Assembly: GCA_016839055.1 (NCBI GenBank) | Contig: JAEKNX010000012.1 | Coordinates: forward strand, 62,001 to 126,000 | Source of the DNA: Spirochaetales bacterium | GTDB taxonomy: Bacteria; Spirochaetota; Spirochaetia; UBA9216 | Length of the DNA: 64,000 bases | Reading direction: 5' to 3' | In this document: piece after piece, positions 16,865-25,760 of the stretch | Layout: each line of letters begins with the position of its first letter | Position numbering within the stretch: the first letter of the stretch is position 1 | The notes under the pieces: model-generated | Databases searched by the model: none | Told to the model about the DNA's origin: nothing | The model's input: the letters and a program-made list of their open reading frames with translations, nothing else | Program-made: the position numbers and the translations under genes

Positions 16865-17547
16865 ACGGAAAAACCGGAATTTTTCTTCAAGTCAGGCTGA
16901 GTTCCACACGGCTTCCCCGCAAGGCTCTTCTGCCTATCGAAGGCAAGGCAATAATCACTCACGCAATGGAATCGCTCCGGCTGATGTCCGCCGACAGTTA
17001 TGTTCTTGTTACAGACAAGGAGAGCAGTAGGGAGGTAGAGCCCTATGCCTCTGATGCCGGCTTTCTTGTGTTCCAGGGGCCGCGAGATGATGTTCTGAGG
17101 CGTTTTGTTCTCGCGGCGGAGTTCTTTGGAGTAGATACGATCATCAGAGCTACCGGTGACAATCCCCTTGTCGACAGCACTTTGGCCGCGATGCTTATTG
17201 AGGCTCACCGGAGTATTTCAGCTGACTACAGCGGATTTGATGGGCCTCCGATAGGAAGCGGGGTGGAAATCCTGAAGACTTCCGCCCTCATTCAGGCGGA
17301 TGCGATAACATCGGACGGTTATGACCGTGAACATGTGAGCCCCTATCTGTACCTGCACCCTGAAAAATTCAGAATTAACAGGACTCCGGCACCCGCCGAG
17401 TTCTGTCTGCCTGATTCGCTCGTTACGATAGACACCGCGAATGATTATGAATATATTCGAAGACTCTATGCCGATCTTTATAGAGGCAGCCCCCTGGGGG
17501 TTATGGAAATAATCCCGTGGCTTGTGCAGAACAGGCGGCCTGTATGA
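16861..17547 (+). CDS. SpsF-like cytidylyltransferase (sugar nucleotide synthesis)
   Basis: About 228 residues. The conserved core is GIFLQVRLSSTRLPRKALLPI, the CTP-binding signature of the SpsF/CMP-sialic-acid-synthetase-like group. Later come RATGDNPLVDS with the metal aspartates and DGYDREHVSPYLYLHP. The start is uncertain: ATG 16843 has no ribosome binding site, while TTG 16861 follows GGGAGG by ten bases and forms a TTGA overlap with the preceding stop, so TTG is preferred. In SpsF-containing clusters the enzyme activates an acidic or modified sugar for surface structures. It sits directly before a PseG-like gene, its usual companion. Confidence 0.82.
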   Translation: MNGKTGIFLQVRLSSTRLPRKALLPIEGKAIITHAMESLRLMSADSYVLVTDKESSREVEPYASDAGFLVFQGPRDDVLRRFVLAAEFFGVDTIIRATGDNPLVDSTLAAMLIEAHRSISADYSGFDGPPIGSGVEILKTSALIQADAITSDGYDREHVSPYLYLHPEKFRINRTPAPAEFCLPDSLVTIDTANDYEYIRRLYADLYRGSPLGVMEIIPWLVQNRRPV

Positions 17548-19355
17548 AAATAAAAAAAAAGACAATTCTTCTTATTCCTTCAGTAAAAAAGGGCAATGGG
17601 ACCGGTCATATAAAACGCTGTACTGCTCTATCTGAGAGACTTCAGTCTTTGGGTGCCGATACCGGAATTCTCGTTGATTCATCTGAGGCCAGACGTTACA
17701 GCTGCTATTCGGCAGGGGACGTAGAGCAGTTTTTGACAAAAACACGAGGGAGAAAACCTCAAATTCTGACTGATTCGGTAGCATCAGATTGGGATGTCTG
17801 TATTTTTGATACTAGGCAGGCACGAACCTCCAGGCTGAACAGCTTCAACGGAATAAGCCTCTGCATCGGAATTGATGAGGGCGGCGCCGCGAGGGAGTTT
17901 TTTGACTATCTCATAGATATTCTTCCGAATCTCGAAAAAACTGATCCGAATATTAGTTCAACCGGTTTTCTTCAGCTTCCTGATGTTTCTAAGGCCGGGC
18001 CCCAGCTCGATTCAGTATTTAACAGGAATACGGTAAGAATTCTTATCACCTTCGGGGGTGAGGACCAGAGTGACCTGACTGGTAAATTCCTTTCGATGAT
18101 GGAGGATACCGGAATCGTCCACCAGTCCCAGCTTACCGTCGTTGAAGGGCCGCTTTTTAAAAAGCCCGTCTCAGGAGAAGGGTGGGAGATACTGAAGGCG
18201 CCGGCGAACCTGGGTACGAGACTCAGGGAATGGGATCTGGTAATCACATCTTTCGGTCTAACCTGTTTTGAGGCCCTCTACAGCGGTGTACCCGTTCTCC
18301 TTTTTAATCCTAGCGCTTACCACCGGAGTCTTGCAATAAGATCCGGAATTCCGGAGATTGGGGTAAATAATCCTGATGCCGGAAGGCTTGAAGATTACCT
18401 GAACAATCCACAGCGGTTGTACCGGGCGGTTGAGAATTATTCAGGAGCAGCCCGACTCGATCTTGCCTCCTACATCCTGGGGCTTTCTGTTGATGATACC
18501 AATATCTGCAGAGGATGCGGCCGGAAGCATCATAAGATAATGTACAGGACGCTGGAGTTCAGTTTTTTCAGATGCTTCAACTGCGGCATGGTAAACCAGC
18601 AGTCTTTCGGCAAAACTTCGATAGAGTACGGAAAAGAATATTTTTTTGAAGATTACAGGAAACAGTACGGCCGTACCTATCTCGAAGATTTTAATAATAT
18701 TAAGGCAGCCGGCCTCGTGCGATGTGCCGCGATAGGCAGACTGTCAGCTCAAGGGAATCTGCTTGATATCGGCTGCGGCTACGGTCCCTTTCTATCCGCG
18801 GCCGATGATTCAGGATATAACGTCTTCGGCATCGATATATCAAAGGACGCGGTTGCCTATACCAGGGATGAGCTCGGTTTTCGGACCGCCGCTTTGTCCT
18901 TCGAAGACTTCAATTCCGGAACATTTGAGCTACCGTCCTTCGATGTTATATCGATGTGGTTTGTCATCGAGCACCTGGCAGAACCGGCGCAGGCCCTTCG
19001 CAGGGTTAATTCCCTGCTTAGAAAAGGCGGCGTCTTTGCCTTTGCCACTCCGAATTATGACGGCATTACAAGACGGCGTTCGATGCGAAGGTTTCTTGAT
19101 GCAAACCCGCTCGATCACTACACTCTATGGAGCCCCTGGACGGCAAGAAGACTGCTTAAGAAATACGGATTCAAGCTGAAGTATATCCGTACACCTGTTG
19201 TCCATCAGGAGAGATTTTTCAGGGATCAGGATGCCTACCGAAGGCTGAATCCCAGGGTCAGGAAAATCCTGGATTGGCTTTTAGGGCTTATCAGCAGAGT
19301 GTTTCTCTTAGGTGATACATTTGAAGTCTACGCAGTGAAGCTGAATGACAGATGA
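17544..19355 (+). CDS. PseG-like sugar hydrolase/GT28-type domain fused to a zinc-finger SAM methyltransferase
   Basis: 603 residues. ATG 17544 gives a 4-base ATGA overlap with the cytidylyltransferase stop and is preferred over 17517. Residues about 1-310 resemble PseG/GT28: GNGTGHIKRC for the nucleotide-binding loop, then ILITFGGEDQSDLTGKF, and LVITSFGLTCFEALYSGVPVLLF for the donor-binding region. Residues about 320-360 hold a four-cysteine ribbon (CRGCGRK and CFNCGM). Residues about 400-520 form a class I methyltransferase with NLLDIGCGYGPFLSA and VISMWFVIEHLAEPAQAL. A likely reading is that one protein removes or transfers a UDP-linked sugar and methylates it. The fusion is worth attention. 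Confidence 0.78.
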   Translation: MKIKKKTILLIPSVKKGNGTGHIKRCTALSERLQSLGADTGILVDSSEARRYSCYSAGDVEQFLTKTRGRKPQILTDSVASDWDVCIFDTRQARTSRLNSFNGISLCIGIDEGGAAREFFDYLIDILPNLEKTDPNISSTGFLQLPDVSKAGPQLDSVFNRNTVRILITFGGEDQSDLTGKFLSMMEDTGIVHQSQLTVVEGPLFKKPVSGEGWEILKAPANLGTRLREWDLVITSFGLTCFEALYSGVPVLLFNPSAYHRSLAIRSGIPEIGVNNPDAGRLEDYLNNPQRLYRAVENYSGAARLDLASYILGLSVDDTNICRGCGRKHHKIMYRTLEFSFFRCFNCGMVNQQSFGKTSIEYGKEYFFEDYRKQYGRTYLEDFNNIKAAGLVRCAAIGRLSAQGNLLDIGCGYGPFLSAADDSGYNVFGIDISKDAVAYTRDELGFRTAALSFEDFNSGTFELPSFDVISMWFVIEHLAEPAQALRRVNSLLRKGGVFAFATPNYDGITRRRSMRRFLDANPLDHYTLWSPWTARRLLKKYGFKLKYIRTPVVHQERFFRDQDAYRRLNPRVRKILDWLLGLISRVFLLGDTFEVYAVKLNDR

Positions 19356-19367
19356 GGAATATAATCA

Positions 19368-20900
19368 GTGAATAATGATTCAATTCTAATATTAGGCGCG
19401 GGAATAATGCAGATTCCTGCCATCAAGGCCGCGAGAAATCTTGGATACCGGGTTGTTGTGGCAGATGTGAATGCTGAAGCTCCCGGAATCAGGGAGGCTG
19501 ACGCCTACGCAGCTATCGATCTGAAGGATTACAGGGCGATAGCCGCAGAGGCTGTGCGGCTCAGAAAGGAAGAGAATCTCGCCGCGGTCTTCACTGCCGG
19601 CACCGATTTTTCCTCAACAGTAGCTTACGCGGCGGTCCAGGCCGGCCTTCCGGGTGTTGACTACCCTGCAGCCCTCGCGGCGAGCAACAAGATACTTATG
19701 CGCAGGGCATTTTCGGAGGCCGGGGTTCCTTCTCCGGCATTTTACCCGGTGAAGAATGAGCTTGAAGCCTTTGAAGCCTGCGAGAAGCTGGAGTTCCCTG
19801 TTGTAATTAAGCCTGTAGACAGTATGGGCTCCCGCGGGGTTATAAGAATTAACAGCATGGATGACGAATTGGCAGTTCATGATGCCGTCAGGAAGGCTCT
19901 TGACGCTTCAAGAACCTCCGAAGCCCTGGTCGAGGAATTTATGGACGGCCCTGAGTTCAGTCTTGATGCACTTGTTTATAAGGGGGAGATAACAATCTGC
20001 GGATTCGCGGATCGGCATATATTCTTCCCTCCCTACTTTATCGAGATGGGGCATACCATGCCCACCATTGTGTCCGAAGAAATGCAGAAGGATGTCATCG
20101 ATGTTTTCTGTCGCGGCATCCGGGCGCTTGGAATTGATAACGGTGCGGCCAAGGGTGATATGAAATTTTCATCCGGAAAGGGAGCGATGGTAGGGGAAAT
20201 TGCCGCCAGACTCTCCGGAGGATTTATGTCTGGATGGACTTTTCCCTATCACAGCGGGATTAGTCTGACCGAAGCAGCTATCCGTATTTCCGCAGGAAGG
20301 GCGCCTGGCAGCCTCCGTCCACTGACTGCCAGGGTTTCGGCCGAGCGGGCTGCAATATCCATTCCCGGCAGAGTGGGGGATATCACCGGAATAGAGGATG
20401 CCCGCAGTCTTGACGGAGTCATGGATATTTTTCTTCATACATCAATCGGGGACAGGGTAGTTTTTCCCATAAATAACGTGCAGAAATGCGCAAACATCAT
20501 CACCGTCTCCGATGACTATCAGATTGCGGTTGATGCCGCTGAAGAGGCGGTGAGGCGGATACTGATAAGGCTGAAGCCTTTTGACCGGCAGACCAGGAAT
20601 TTTCTCCAGCGGAAAGGCTGGGAATGGGTTCCTGACGCGTTCTCTCTGGAGCATCCGGATAATATTAGTGAATTTGAGAAGCTGACCGCAGATGAAGGTA
20701 GGCTTCTGCCCTTCATCGATGAGGAATCGAAGGCCGACTGGCACGGATGGAGGCTGGGTGAGGCCTTCCGGAAGGTTCAGCTCGTAACCGGCTGCGCTGA
20801 CCGAGAGTTGAACAGGGGGTTCTGGGACGCTCTCCTACGGGGCGGAGTGCAGGGCGGTATCTGGTATATCGATACGATCAGGGCGGAGGAAGAGATCTGA
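19368..20900 (+). CDS. ATP-grasp ligase
   Basis: 510 residues. GTG 19368 follows the previous stop by 12 bases, with GAGGA ten bases upstream. The N-terminal pre-ATP-grasp domain starts ILILGAGIMQIPAIKAARNLGY. The ATP-grasp core spans about residues 100-300: FPVVIKPVDSMGSRGVIRI, ALVEEFMDGPEFSLDALV, and a metal site in GDMKFSSGKGAMVGEIAARLSGG. The family makes amide or thioester bonds through acyl-phosphates and is common in nucleotide-sugar and peptide-tailoring clusters. About 110 C-terminal residues (from about 400) have no recognisable domain. It closes the sugar cluster. The acid and amine it joins are unknown; ligating an amino acid to a sugar acid is one possibility. Confidence 0.8.
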   Translation: MNNDSILILGAGIMQIPAIKAARNLGYRVVVADVNAEAPGIREADAYAAIDLKDYRAIAAEAVRLRKEENLAAVFTAGTDFSSTVAYAAVQAGLPGVDYPAALAASNKILMRRAFSEAGVPSPAFYPVKNELEAFEACEKLEFPVVIKPVDSMGSRGVIRINSMDDELAVHDAVRKALDASRTSEALVEEFMDGPEFSLDALVYKGEITICGFADRHIFFPPYFIEMGHTMPTIVSEEMQKDVIDVFCRGIRALGIDNGAAKGDMKFSSGKGAMVGEIAARLSGGFMSGWTFPYHSGISLTEAAIRISAGRAPGSLRPLTARVSAERAAISIPGRVGDITGIEDARSLDGVMDIFLHTSIGDRVVFPINNVQKCANIITVSDDYQIAVDAAEEAVRRILIRLKPFDRQTRNFLQRKGWEWVPDAFSLEHPDNISEFEKLTADEGRLLPFIDEESKADWHGWRLGEAFRKVQLVTGCADRELNRGFWDALLRGGVQGGIWYIDTIRAEEEI

Positions 20901-20902
20901 TT

Positions 20903-21964
20903 ATGAAGCGGCTCTCTTTAATTTTGGTATTAATCATGTTTCTTCTTATTTCCTCCGCGCTTTTCGGTGAAGATGGAGATGAATCTTCTCCTCCTGTGCT
21001 TGTAGATATATCAGAATTAGCCGGAGAAACAGGAGCCGTACTAAGGTTCGATTACTGGAAGGGGATTTATGAACTGCGCAAGGGGAGCCGAAGCGTGAGG
21101 TTTACTGCCGGTACTTCCTGGTATCTCCTTAATTATACTGAACTAAGACCTGAGCTTGTCTCGGAGCTCACTAAGGACGGACACTTCCTTATAGATTATG
21201 AAACAGCGGCTGTAATAAAAGAGTTCTTCGTCAAGGCTTCTCCCGGGTCTTATGGAATAAAATATATAGTCCTGGATCCCGGCCATGGCGGCAAAGATCC
21301 AGGGGCAATCGGTTATTATTTGGATGATAATAACGAAAAGAAGGCGCTCAATGAAAAGGATGTAGTCCTTGAAACGGCAATGGAGACTGCGGCTCTTCTG
21401 GAGGCGCGCTATCCCGATAAAGAGGTTATCCTGACTCGAAGTGATGACCGTTATCTAAAGCTTGAAGAACGAACCGGAATTGCAAATTCTGTCGAACTCG
21501 CGGAAAATGAGTCCATGATTTTCGTATCAATTCATGCTAACGCGTCATTCAATTCAAAAGCCCGGGGATTTGAGGTATGGTATCTTCCTCCTGAATACAG
21601 GAGGGATCTGATTGATCCTGAAAGTTTCAAAGATATTGATTCAGATGTTCTTCCTATCCTCAATACAATGCTGGAAGAAGAATATACAATAGAGAGTGTA
21701 ATTCTCGGTGAAAAGCTGCTTGTTTCACTTGACGGGCAGGTTGGCAATCTTACCGAGAACAGGGGGCCTAAGGAAGAGTCGTGGTTTGTTGTGCGGAACG
21801 CGAAGATGCCCTCTGTGCTAATTGAGCTTGGTTTTGTCACGAACAATGATGAAGCCGTGCTTCTTGCTTCCCATGCATACTTGAAGAAACTCTCCAAGGG
21901 AATCTATAATGGAGTTGTTGATTTTATTAATGACTATGAACATACCAGGGGGTATATAAAATAA
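20903..21964 (+). CDS. N-acetylmuramoyl-L-alanine amidase (amidase_3 type)
   Basis: 353 residues with a signal peptide (about 1-22). Residues about 30-110 form a small N-terminal domain. The zinc-amidase domain starts near residue 120: KYIVLDPGHGGKDPGA (first Zn histidine), KALNEKDVVLE (Zn glutamate), FVSIHANASF (second Zn histidine) and VLIELGFVTN (catalytic glutamate). It cleaves the peptide side chain from peptidoglycan in the periplasm during cell separation or flagellar assembly. It starts two bases after the ATP-grasp stop and is followed after two bases by the GerMN gene, so all are likely one transcript. Confidence 0.95.
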   Translation: MKRLSLILVLIMFLLISSALFGEDGDESSPPVLVDISELAGETGAVLRFDYWKGIYELRKGSRSVRFTAGTSWYLLNYTELRPELVSELTKDGHFLIDYETAAVIKEFFVKASPGSYGIKYIVLDPGHGGKDPGAIGYYLDDNNEKKALNEKDVVLETAMETAALLEARYPDKEVILTRSDDRYLKLEERTGIANSVELAENESMIFVSIHANASFNSKARGFEVWYLPPEYRRDLIDPESFKDIDSDVLPILNTMLEEEYTIESVILGEKLLVSLDGQVGNLTENRGPKEESWFVVRNAKMPSVLIELGFVTNNDEAVLLASHAYLKKLSKGIYNGVVDFINDYEHTRGYIK

Positions 21965-21966
21965 AT

Positions 21967-22455
21967 ATGAATGTCAAACGGTTTTCAGGCAAGTTTTTTA
22001 TACTATTGTCGATCTTTATTGTTTTTTTCCTAGTCACTCTAATTTTTATAACATTCGATGCCGACAGAAGGTTAGAGAGGGTTCTCTTTTTTCCTGATGA
22101 AGACGGTCAGCAGCTGCTTGGCGAGCTGAGAAGATTGCCTGTTAGGGATGAGCTTGCGGGAAACATAGAATTGTTCATAGATGAATTGATTCTGGGTCCC
22201 GGCGAGATTGATTTGTACAGGCTGTTTCCTGAAGAAGTAAAGCTGGAAAGTTTGCTTCTTGATGGAAACACGCTATATCTCGGGTTTACAGAGAATCTGG
22301 TCACTATGGCGGAAACGGTACCGTTAGGTCTTAACGGAATAATAACGGCCGTTGCGGATGCTGTAGTTTTCAATTTTCCTGAGGTTAAGGAGGTAAAAAC
22401 AGCAATAGGCGGAGAACCCGTAGCAGAGAGTGTAAGCGATGTTGAAAAAAAATAA
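21967..22455 (+). CDS. GerMN-domain membrane protein
   Basis: 162 residues with one membrane helix (about residues 10-30). The rest shows the GerMN pattern: RRVLFFPDEDGQQLLGELR-like start, then LFIDELILGPGEIDLYRLFPEEVKLESLLLDGNTLYLGF, ending in a VPLGLNGIITAVADAVV-like helix. GerMN domains are small extracytoplasmic binding modules often placed near amidases. It is translated just behind the amidase gene. Confidence 0.8.
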   Translation: MNVKRFSGKFFILLSIFIVFFLVTLIFITFDADRRLERVLFFPDEDGQQLLGELRRLPVRDELAGNIELFIDELILGPGEIDLYRLFPEEVKLESLLLDGNTLYLGFTENLVTMAETVPLGLNGIITAVADAVVFNFPEVKEVKTAIGGEPVAESVSDVEKK

Positions 22456-22461
22456 AAATCG

Positions 22462-22489
22462 TTGACAAAAAGCTTACAGTTCGTATAAT
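22462..22489 (+). promoter_or_regulatory. Consensus sigma-70 promoter of flaA
   Basis: TTGACA at 22462-22467 and TATAAT at 22484-22489, both matching the consensus exactly and spaced 16 bases apart. It lies 40 bases before the flaA start, within the gap behind the GerMN stop. Such a strong promoter fits an abundant flagellar sheath protein. Confidence 0.88.
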
Positions 22490-22528
22490 TTTAAATGACA
22501 AGCAATTAAATTGATAAGGAGCAATTAG

Positions 22529-23488
22529 ATGAAACGTTTCGGAATTCTTCTTTGTATAGTGCTGATAATGGCAGCATTTCCTGTTTTCGCAGAAGAATCA
22601 GTACTTATAGATTTTGCGCAGCTCGCGGCTGATAGAGATGATGGTGAGAACGAGCTTACTTTCATTGATTTCTCCGATAAAGCCGGCGCAGGCTTTACTG
22701 AAGAAGAGAAAGGGTACATGAAAACATCTCTCGCGATAAGCAACTGGGAAATACAACTTGCATCATCAGCAAAAACAGTGACCAATCAGAGATACTCATA
22801 TGTTCTTCCAGCACCCGTAAAAGAGGGTGCGACAAGATACGGCGGAGAAACAGTACTTGGCGCAAGAATCCATTTCCCCGATGAGCCGTATAATTCATGG
22901 GCGATCGTAAGACCACCCTTCGATATTCCTGCATATGAAAAGAAAGATGAGCAGGATCTGGCTGGATCAAAATATGACGGTCTTGGTGTAGTAAAGAATG
23001 TTGGTGTAATTAAGAGCTTAACTGTAAATATTCTTGGAAAGAACTTTCCTAATGGTTTCGGCGTAATTCTTGCGAATGAAAACCACGAAGAAAAGAATAT
23101 TTTCATGAGCTATCTTGATTTCGACGGTTGGAAAACCATCACATGGAACAATCCTAACTACATCGAAGATGTAAGAAACCGTGAAGTAAGAAAACTTCCG
23201 CTCTATCCTAATGCAACACCTCTTTATAAGATAGCAGGCCTTGTTTTCTACAAGGACGGCGCTCAGACAGGCGGTGATTTCATTACCTATGTCAAAGATA
23301 TTACTCTGACTTATGATAAGGCTTTCCTTAATCTTCAGAATGATATTGACGATGAATCTCTCTGGGGTATTCTTGGAGACAGGGAAGAGGCCAGAAGAAA
23401 TTCTGAGTACGAAAGACTCGGAAACAAGCAGGTTCTCAGATACATTGAAAAGCAGAAAATGCATTCAGATGTCGAAGTAACTGAATAA
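22529..23488 (+). CDS. flaA: Flagellar filament outer-layer protein FlaA
   Basis: 319 residues with a signal peptide (about 1-21, ending FPVFA). The mature protein matches spirochaete FlaA: LIDFAQLAADRD, then FIDFSDKAGAGFTEEEKGYMKTSL, then TRYGGETVLGARIHFPDEPYNSWAIVRPPFDIPAY and LVFYKDGAQTGGDFITYVKDI. FlaA forms the outer sheath of periplasmic flagellar filaments around a FlaB core. The gene is monocistronic: a perfect consensus promoter lies upstream (AAGGAG precedes ATG by seven bases) and a strong hairpin terminator follows. The sugar cluster upstream may modify filament proteins, but nothing here proves this. Confidence 0.95.
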   Translation: MKRFGILLCIVLIMAAFPVFAEESVLIDFAQLAADRDDGENELTFIDFSDKAGAGFTEEEKGYMKTSLAISNWEIQLASSAKTVTNQRYSYVLPAPVKEGATRYGGETVLGARIHFPDEPYNSWAIVRPPFDIPAYEKKDEQDLAGSKYDGLGVVKNVGVIKSLTVNILGKNFPNGFGVILANENHEEKNIFMSYLDFDGWKTITWNNPNYIEDVRNREVRKLPLYPNATPLYKIAGLVFYKDGAQTGGDFITYVKDITLTYDKAFLNLQNDIDDESLWGILGDREEARRNSEYERLGNKQVLRYIEKQKMHSDVEVTE

Positions 23489-23505
23489 TAAGAAACTAAC
23501 AATGT

Positions 23506-23542
23506 AAAAAAGACCGGTCTGTTAAAGACCGGTCTTTTTTTT
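23506..23542 (+). terminator. Intrinsic terminator after flaA
   Basis: A 10-bp perfect stem (23511-23520 with 23526-23535), extended by A-T pairs, with a 5-base loop and a run of seven Ts after the stem. It isolates flaA from the next gene. Confidence 0.95.
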
Positions 23543-23581
23543 GCCCTTATGGCGGGAAAGAATGCAGGATTAAAAATTATC

Positions 23582-23590
23582 TGGTATAAT
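23582..23590 (+). promoter_or_regulatory. Extended -10 promoter of the next exported-protein gene
   Basis: TGG followed by TATAAT at 23585-23590, an extended -10 element. No clear -35 box is present. It lies 31 bases before the next start, which has GAGGTG as ribosome binding site. Confidence 0.55.
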
Positions 23591-23621
23591 AATAGGAAAA
23601 GGCATAGATGTGAGGTGCTAA

Positions 23622-24812
23622 ATGAAAAAGGTGATTTGTATTGGGTTTATTCTGCTTGTTTTTACAACAGTGTTTATTTCTGCCGATGAGGTAATCTGGG
23701 GTTCCATGTATTCCGAGGGTAATATTAACCTTGGGGCTGATGTAGCATATGAAGTCAGCGGTACAATGGCTCAGTTGGCCTTATATCCGGCGGCTGAGAT
23801 GATATTTCTAAAGCCGATGATGGGTGATCTCGGTTTTTTGGATATCGGCGCGACGGTAAAAGGCCGTGTAGGCGTTCCGCTTTCATTTGGTACCAGTCTT
23901 TCGGCTGGAGTGGGAGCTCTGGCTAGCCTGCATTTCGGACTCAGGGGGCTGGATATTCCGGGTTCAGAGTATTTTGAACGGCTTGATTTATTCGCCGAGA
24001 TAGGATTGAAATTCGATATAATCCCCTCAAGCCTCACTGACACCTTCGGCCTTGCGTTTAGTTCCGGTGTGAATTATTTTCTTGATGATAACATCGCTGT
24101 AGGAGCGACCTACACCAACTGGGGCGGCTTCAATGGCGGAGGTGCCTCTGTTTTCCTGAAACTTGGTGAAAAGCCGGCGGTTAAGGGTATTGATGTGGAC
24201 TGGCAGGAAACTCCGTCAGTTTTTGCCGTGCAACCTTATCTGCTGCAGTTCTATACCCTGTTCTACTCCGCGCATTTTGCGGGAGGGTTTTACCCGAATG
24301 ACTATCCTGAAGGGAAGGGGACTGTTCATAGAATTACCCTTATCGAGGAAGATGATGAGAGTTCATATTTCGTTGAAAAAGCGTTGCTCAGGAAACTATC
24401 CGACGGTAGGATGCTCTGGATGATGGATTACAGGGATGATGAGGACTCGGTTTATTACGAGTTCATCACCGATGCGGAATATAAGGTGATCACTGTTTAC
24501 TTTAGATCAGATGAAGACGGCATTCTTGAGTTACCAGCGGACGATGAATTGTATCCGCAGTCGAGGTATATGACCTGGGAAGACTACGGTGCTGATGTCA
24601 AAAAAGGTGTAAGTATAGATGTTAAAGCAGGGCGGTTTAAGACTGATGAGTACAATTATGAAGATGGAACGGGGGTGAGGGTAAGCTGGTGGCTCTCAGG
24701 AGATGTTCCGGGGCAGCTTGTAAGCTATATGATGGAAGATTCATCAGATATAGTTACTTCTGAGCTTATTGAAATTACAAAGAGTAATAAAGCAAGCTTA
24801 TATATGAAGTAA
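23622..24812 (+). CDS. Exported outer-membrane-like protein of unknown function
   Basis: 396 residues with a signal peptide (about 1-20, ending VFISA). Residues 20-190 contain alternating short hydrophobic and glycine-rich strands (DLGFLDIGATVKGRVGVPL, GLRGLDIPGSEYFERLDLF), typical of a beta-barrel in the outer membrane. Residues 200-396 are different: charged, with two or three repeating strand-turn patterns (YFVEKALLRKLSDGRMLWMMDYRDD, YYEFITDAEYKVITVYF), more like a globular periplasmic or surface domain. I do not recognise a family. GAGGTG stands before ATG. A bidirectional terminator closes the unit. Confidence 0.65.
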   Translation: MKKVICIGFILLVFTTVFISADEVIWGSMYSEGNINLGADVAYEVSGTMAQLALYPAAEMIFLKPMMGDLGFLDIGATVKGRVGVPLSFGTSLSAGVGALASLHFGLRGLDIPGSEYFERLDLFAEIGLKFDIIPSSLTDTFGLAFSSGVNYFLDDNIAVGATYTNWGGFNGGGASVFLKLGEKPAVKGIDVDWQETPSVFAVQPYLLQFYTLFYSAHFAGGFYPNDYPEGKGTVHRITLIEEDDESSYFVEKALLRKLSDGRMLWMMDYRDDEDSVYYEFITDAEYKVITVYFRSDEDGILELPADDELYPQSRYMTWEDYGADVKKGVSIDVKAGRFKTDEYNYEDGTGVRVSWWLSGDVPGQLVSYMMEDSSDIVTSELIEITKSNKASLYMK

Positions 24813-24830
24813 CTGCAATTTAAAATAGAC

Positions 24831-24862
24831 AAATTCAGTCCGGGGGCTCCCGGACTGAATTT
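24831..24862. terminator. Bidirectional terminator between convergent genes
   Basis: A 14-bp perfect stem (24831-24844 with 24849-24862) with the four-base loop GGCT. It sits between the stops of two convergent genes (24812 and 24865) and has A/T-rich flanks on both sides, so it can serve both strands. Confidence 0.85.
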
Positions 24863-24864
24863 GC

Positions 24865-25758
24865 TTAATTATTAAAAGCATCAAGGTCAAGCGAACAGCC
24901 TATTGTCGCGTTAAACAGAAAATTGCCGGGAAAAGTAGACGCGAATGTCAGCATGTCTTTGGTTGTTGCGACTGTGTCTTCATTGTAACCGAATGAATAG
25001 AGTCCGCTCTCAATTCCGAGAAAGATTGAAAGAAATTCGAAGGGATTTATCGAGAAATCAGTTCCCAGAACAACATTGTAGAGGCTCTGAATATTGGTTG
25101 CGGCAATAGTCCTTACCCTCTGCTGAAATGCAAGTTTCAATTTTGCTGTGTAAGGAATATTCTTCTGAAATAGATCGAATACTAAGGCGTATTCGGTGAA
25201 ATCTTCATTGACTATACCGAGGGTCGCATCTACGCGGCTGAAGCTCTTCGTGTCGAGCATCACCGTACATATGGCATTGTAGACATAAAAGCCCGCCGAA
25301 ATACTGTTTGCTTCCTGGAGATAGTCACCGGTTGATGTTAGACGCCCGCCGATTGTGCTCTGGGTGGCAAACTCCGCGAAGGCAATTCCGGGAATGTTCA
25401 CCCTGATTGAAGTTGCGATACCTGATTTTATCAGAGCCTCGGCCGTATTGAACAATCCGAAGAATGGTCCGACATCAATACTGAAAAGATCCTCTTTGTA
25501 GTAAAAACTGGCATAGCCGAGATTTTTCATTACAGGATCAGTTGTAAAGCCCACCTCAATACCGGACTGATCATTAGCTTCTTTCGTCCAGAAAAGTGAG
25601 CCTCCCCATAGAAATTCTGTTCCCGGAAATTCTGTGCCGGTAAGGGGTGCAGAGGTGAGGTTGTTATTTCCAATTGTAAATGATGCTCCAGTTTGTTCTG
25701 AAAAAGCCGGAGTAAGCAGGACGAATGCAAGGATAGCTGTAAAAAATAATTTCTTCAT
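24865..25758 (-). CDS. Predicted outer-membrane beta-barrel protein, unknown function
   Basis: 297 residues with a signal peptide (MKKLFFTAILAFVLLTPAFS). The mature part is a run of alternating strands with aromatic girdles (FLWGGSLFWTKEANDQSGIEVGF, GYASFYYKEDLFSIDVGPFFG), suggesting a 10-14 strand barrel. It contains no cysteine apart from two in the second half. It lies two bases downstream of a second barrel gene and is probably co-transcribed with it. No family was recognised. Confidence 0.65.
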   Translation of the reverse strand: MKKLFFTAILAFVLLTPAFSEQTGASFTIGNNNLTSAPLTGTEFPGTEFLWGGSLFWTKEANDQSGIEVGFTTDPVMKNLGYASFYYKEDLFSIDVGPFFGLFNTAEALIKSGIATSIRVNIPGIAFAEFATQSTIGGRLTSTGDYLQEANSISAGFYVYNAICTVMLDTKSFSRVDATLGIVNEDFTEYALVFDLFQKNIPYTAKLKLAFQQRVRTIAATNIQSLYNVVLGTDFSINPFEFLSIFLGIESGLYSFGYNEDTVATTKDMLTFASTFPGNFLFNATIGCSLDLDAFNN

Positions 25759-25760
25759 AA

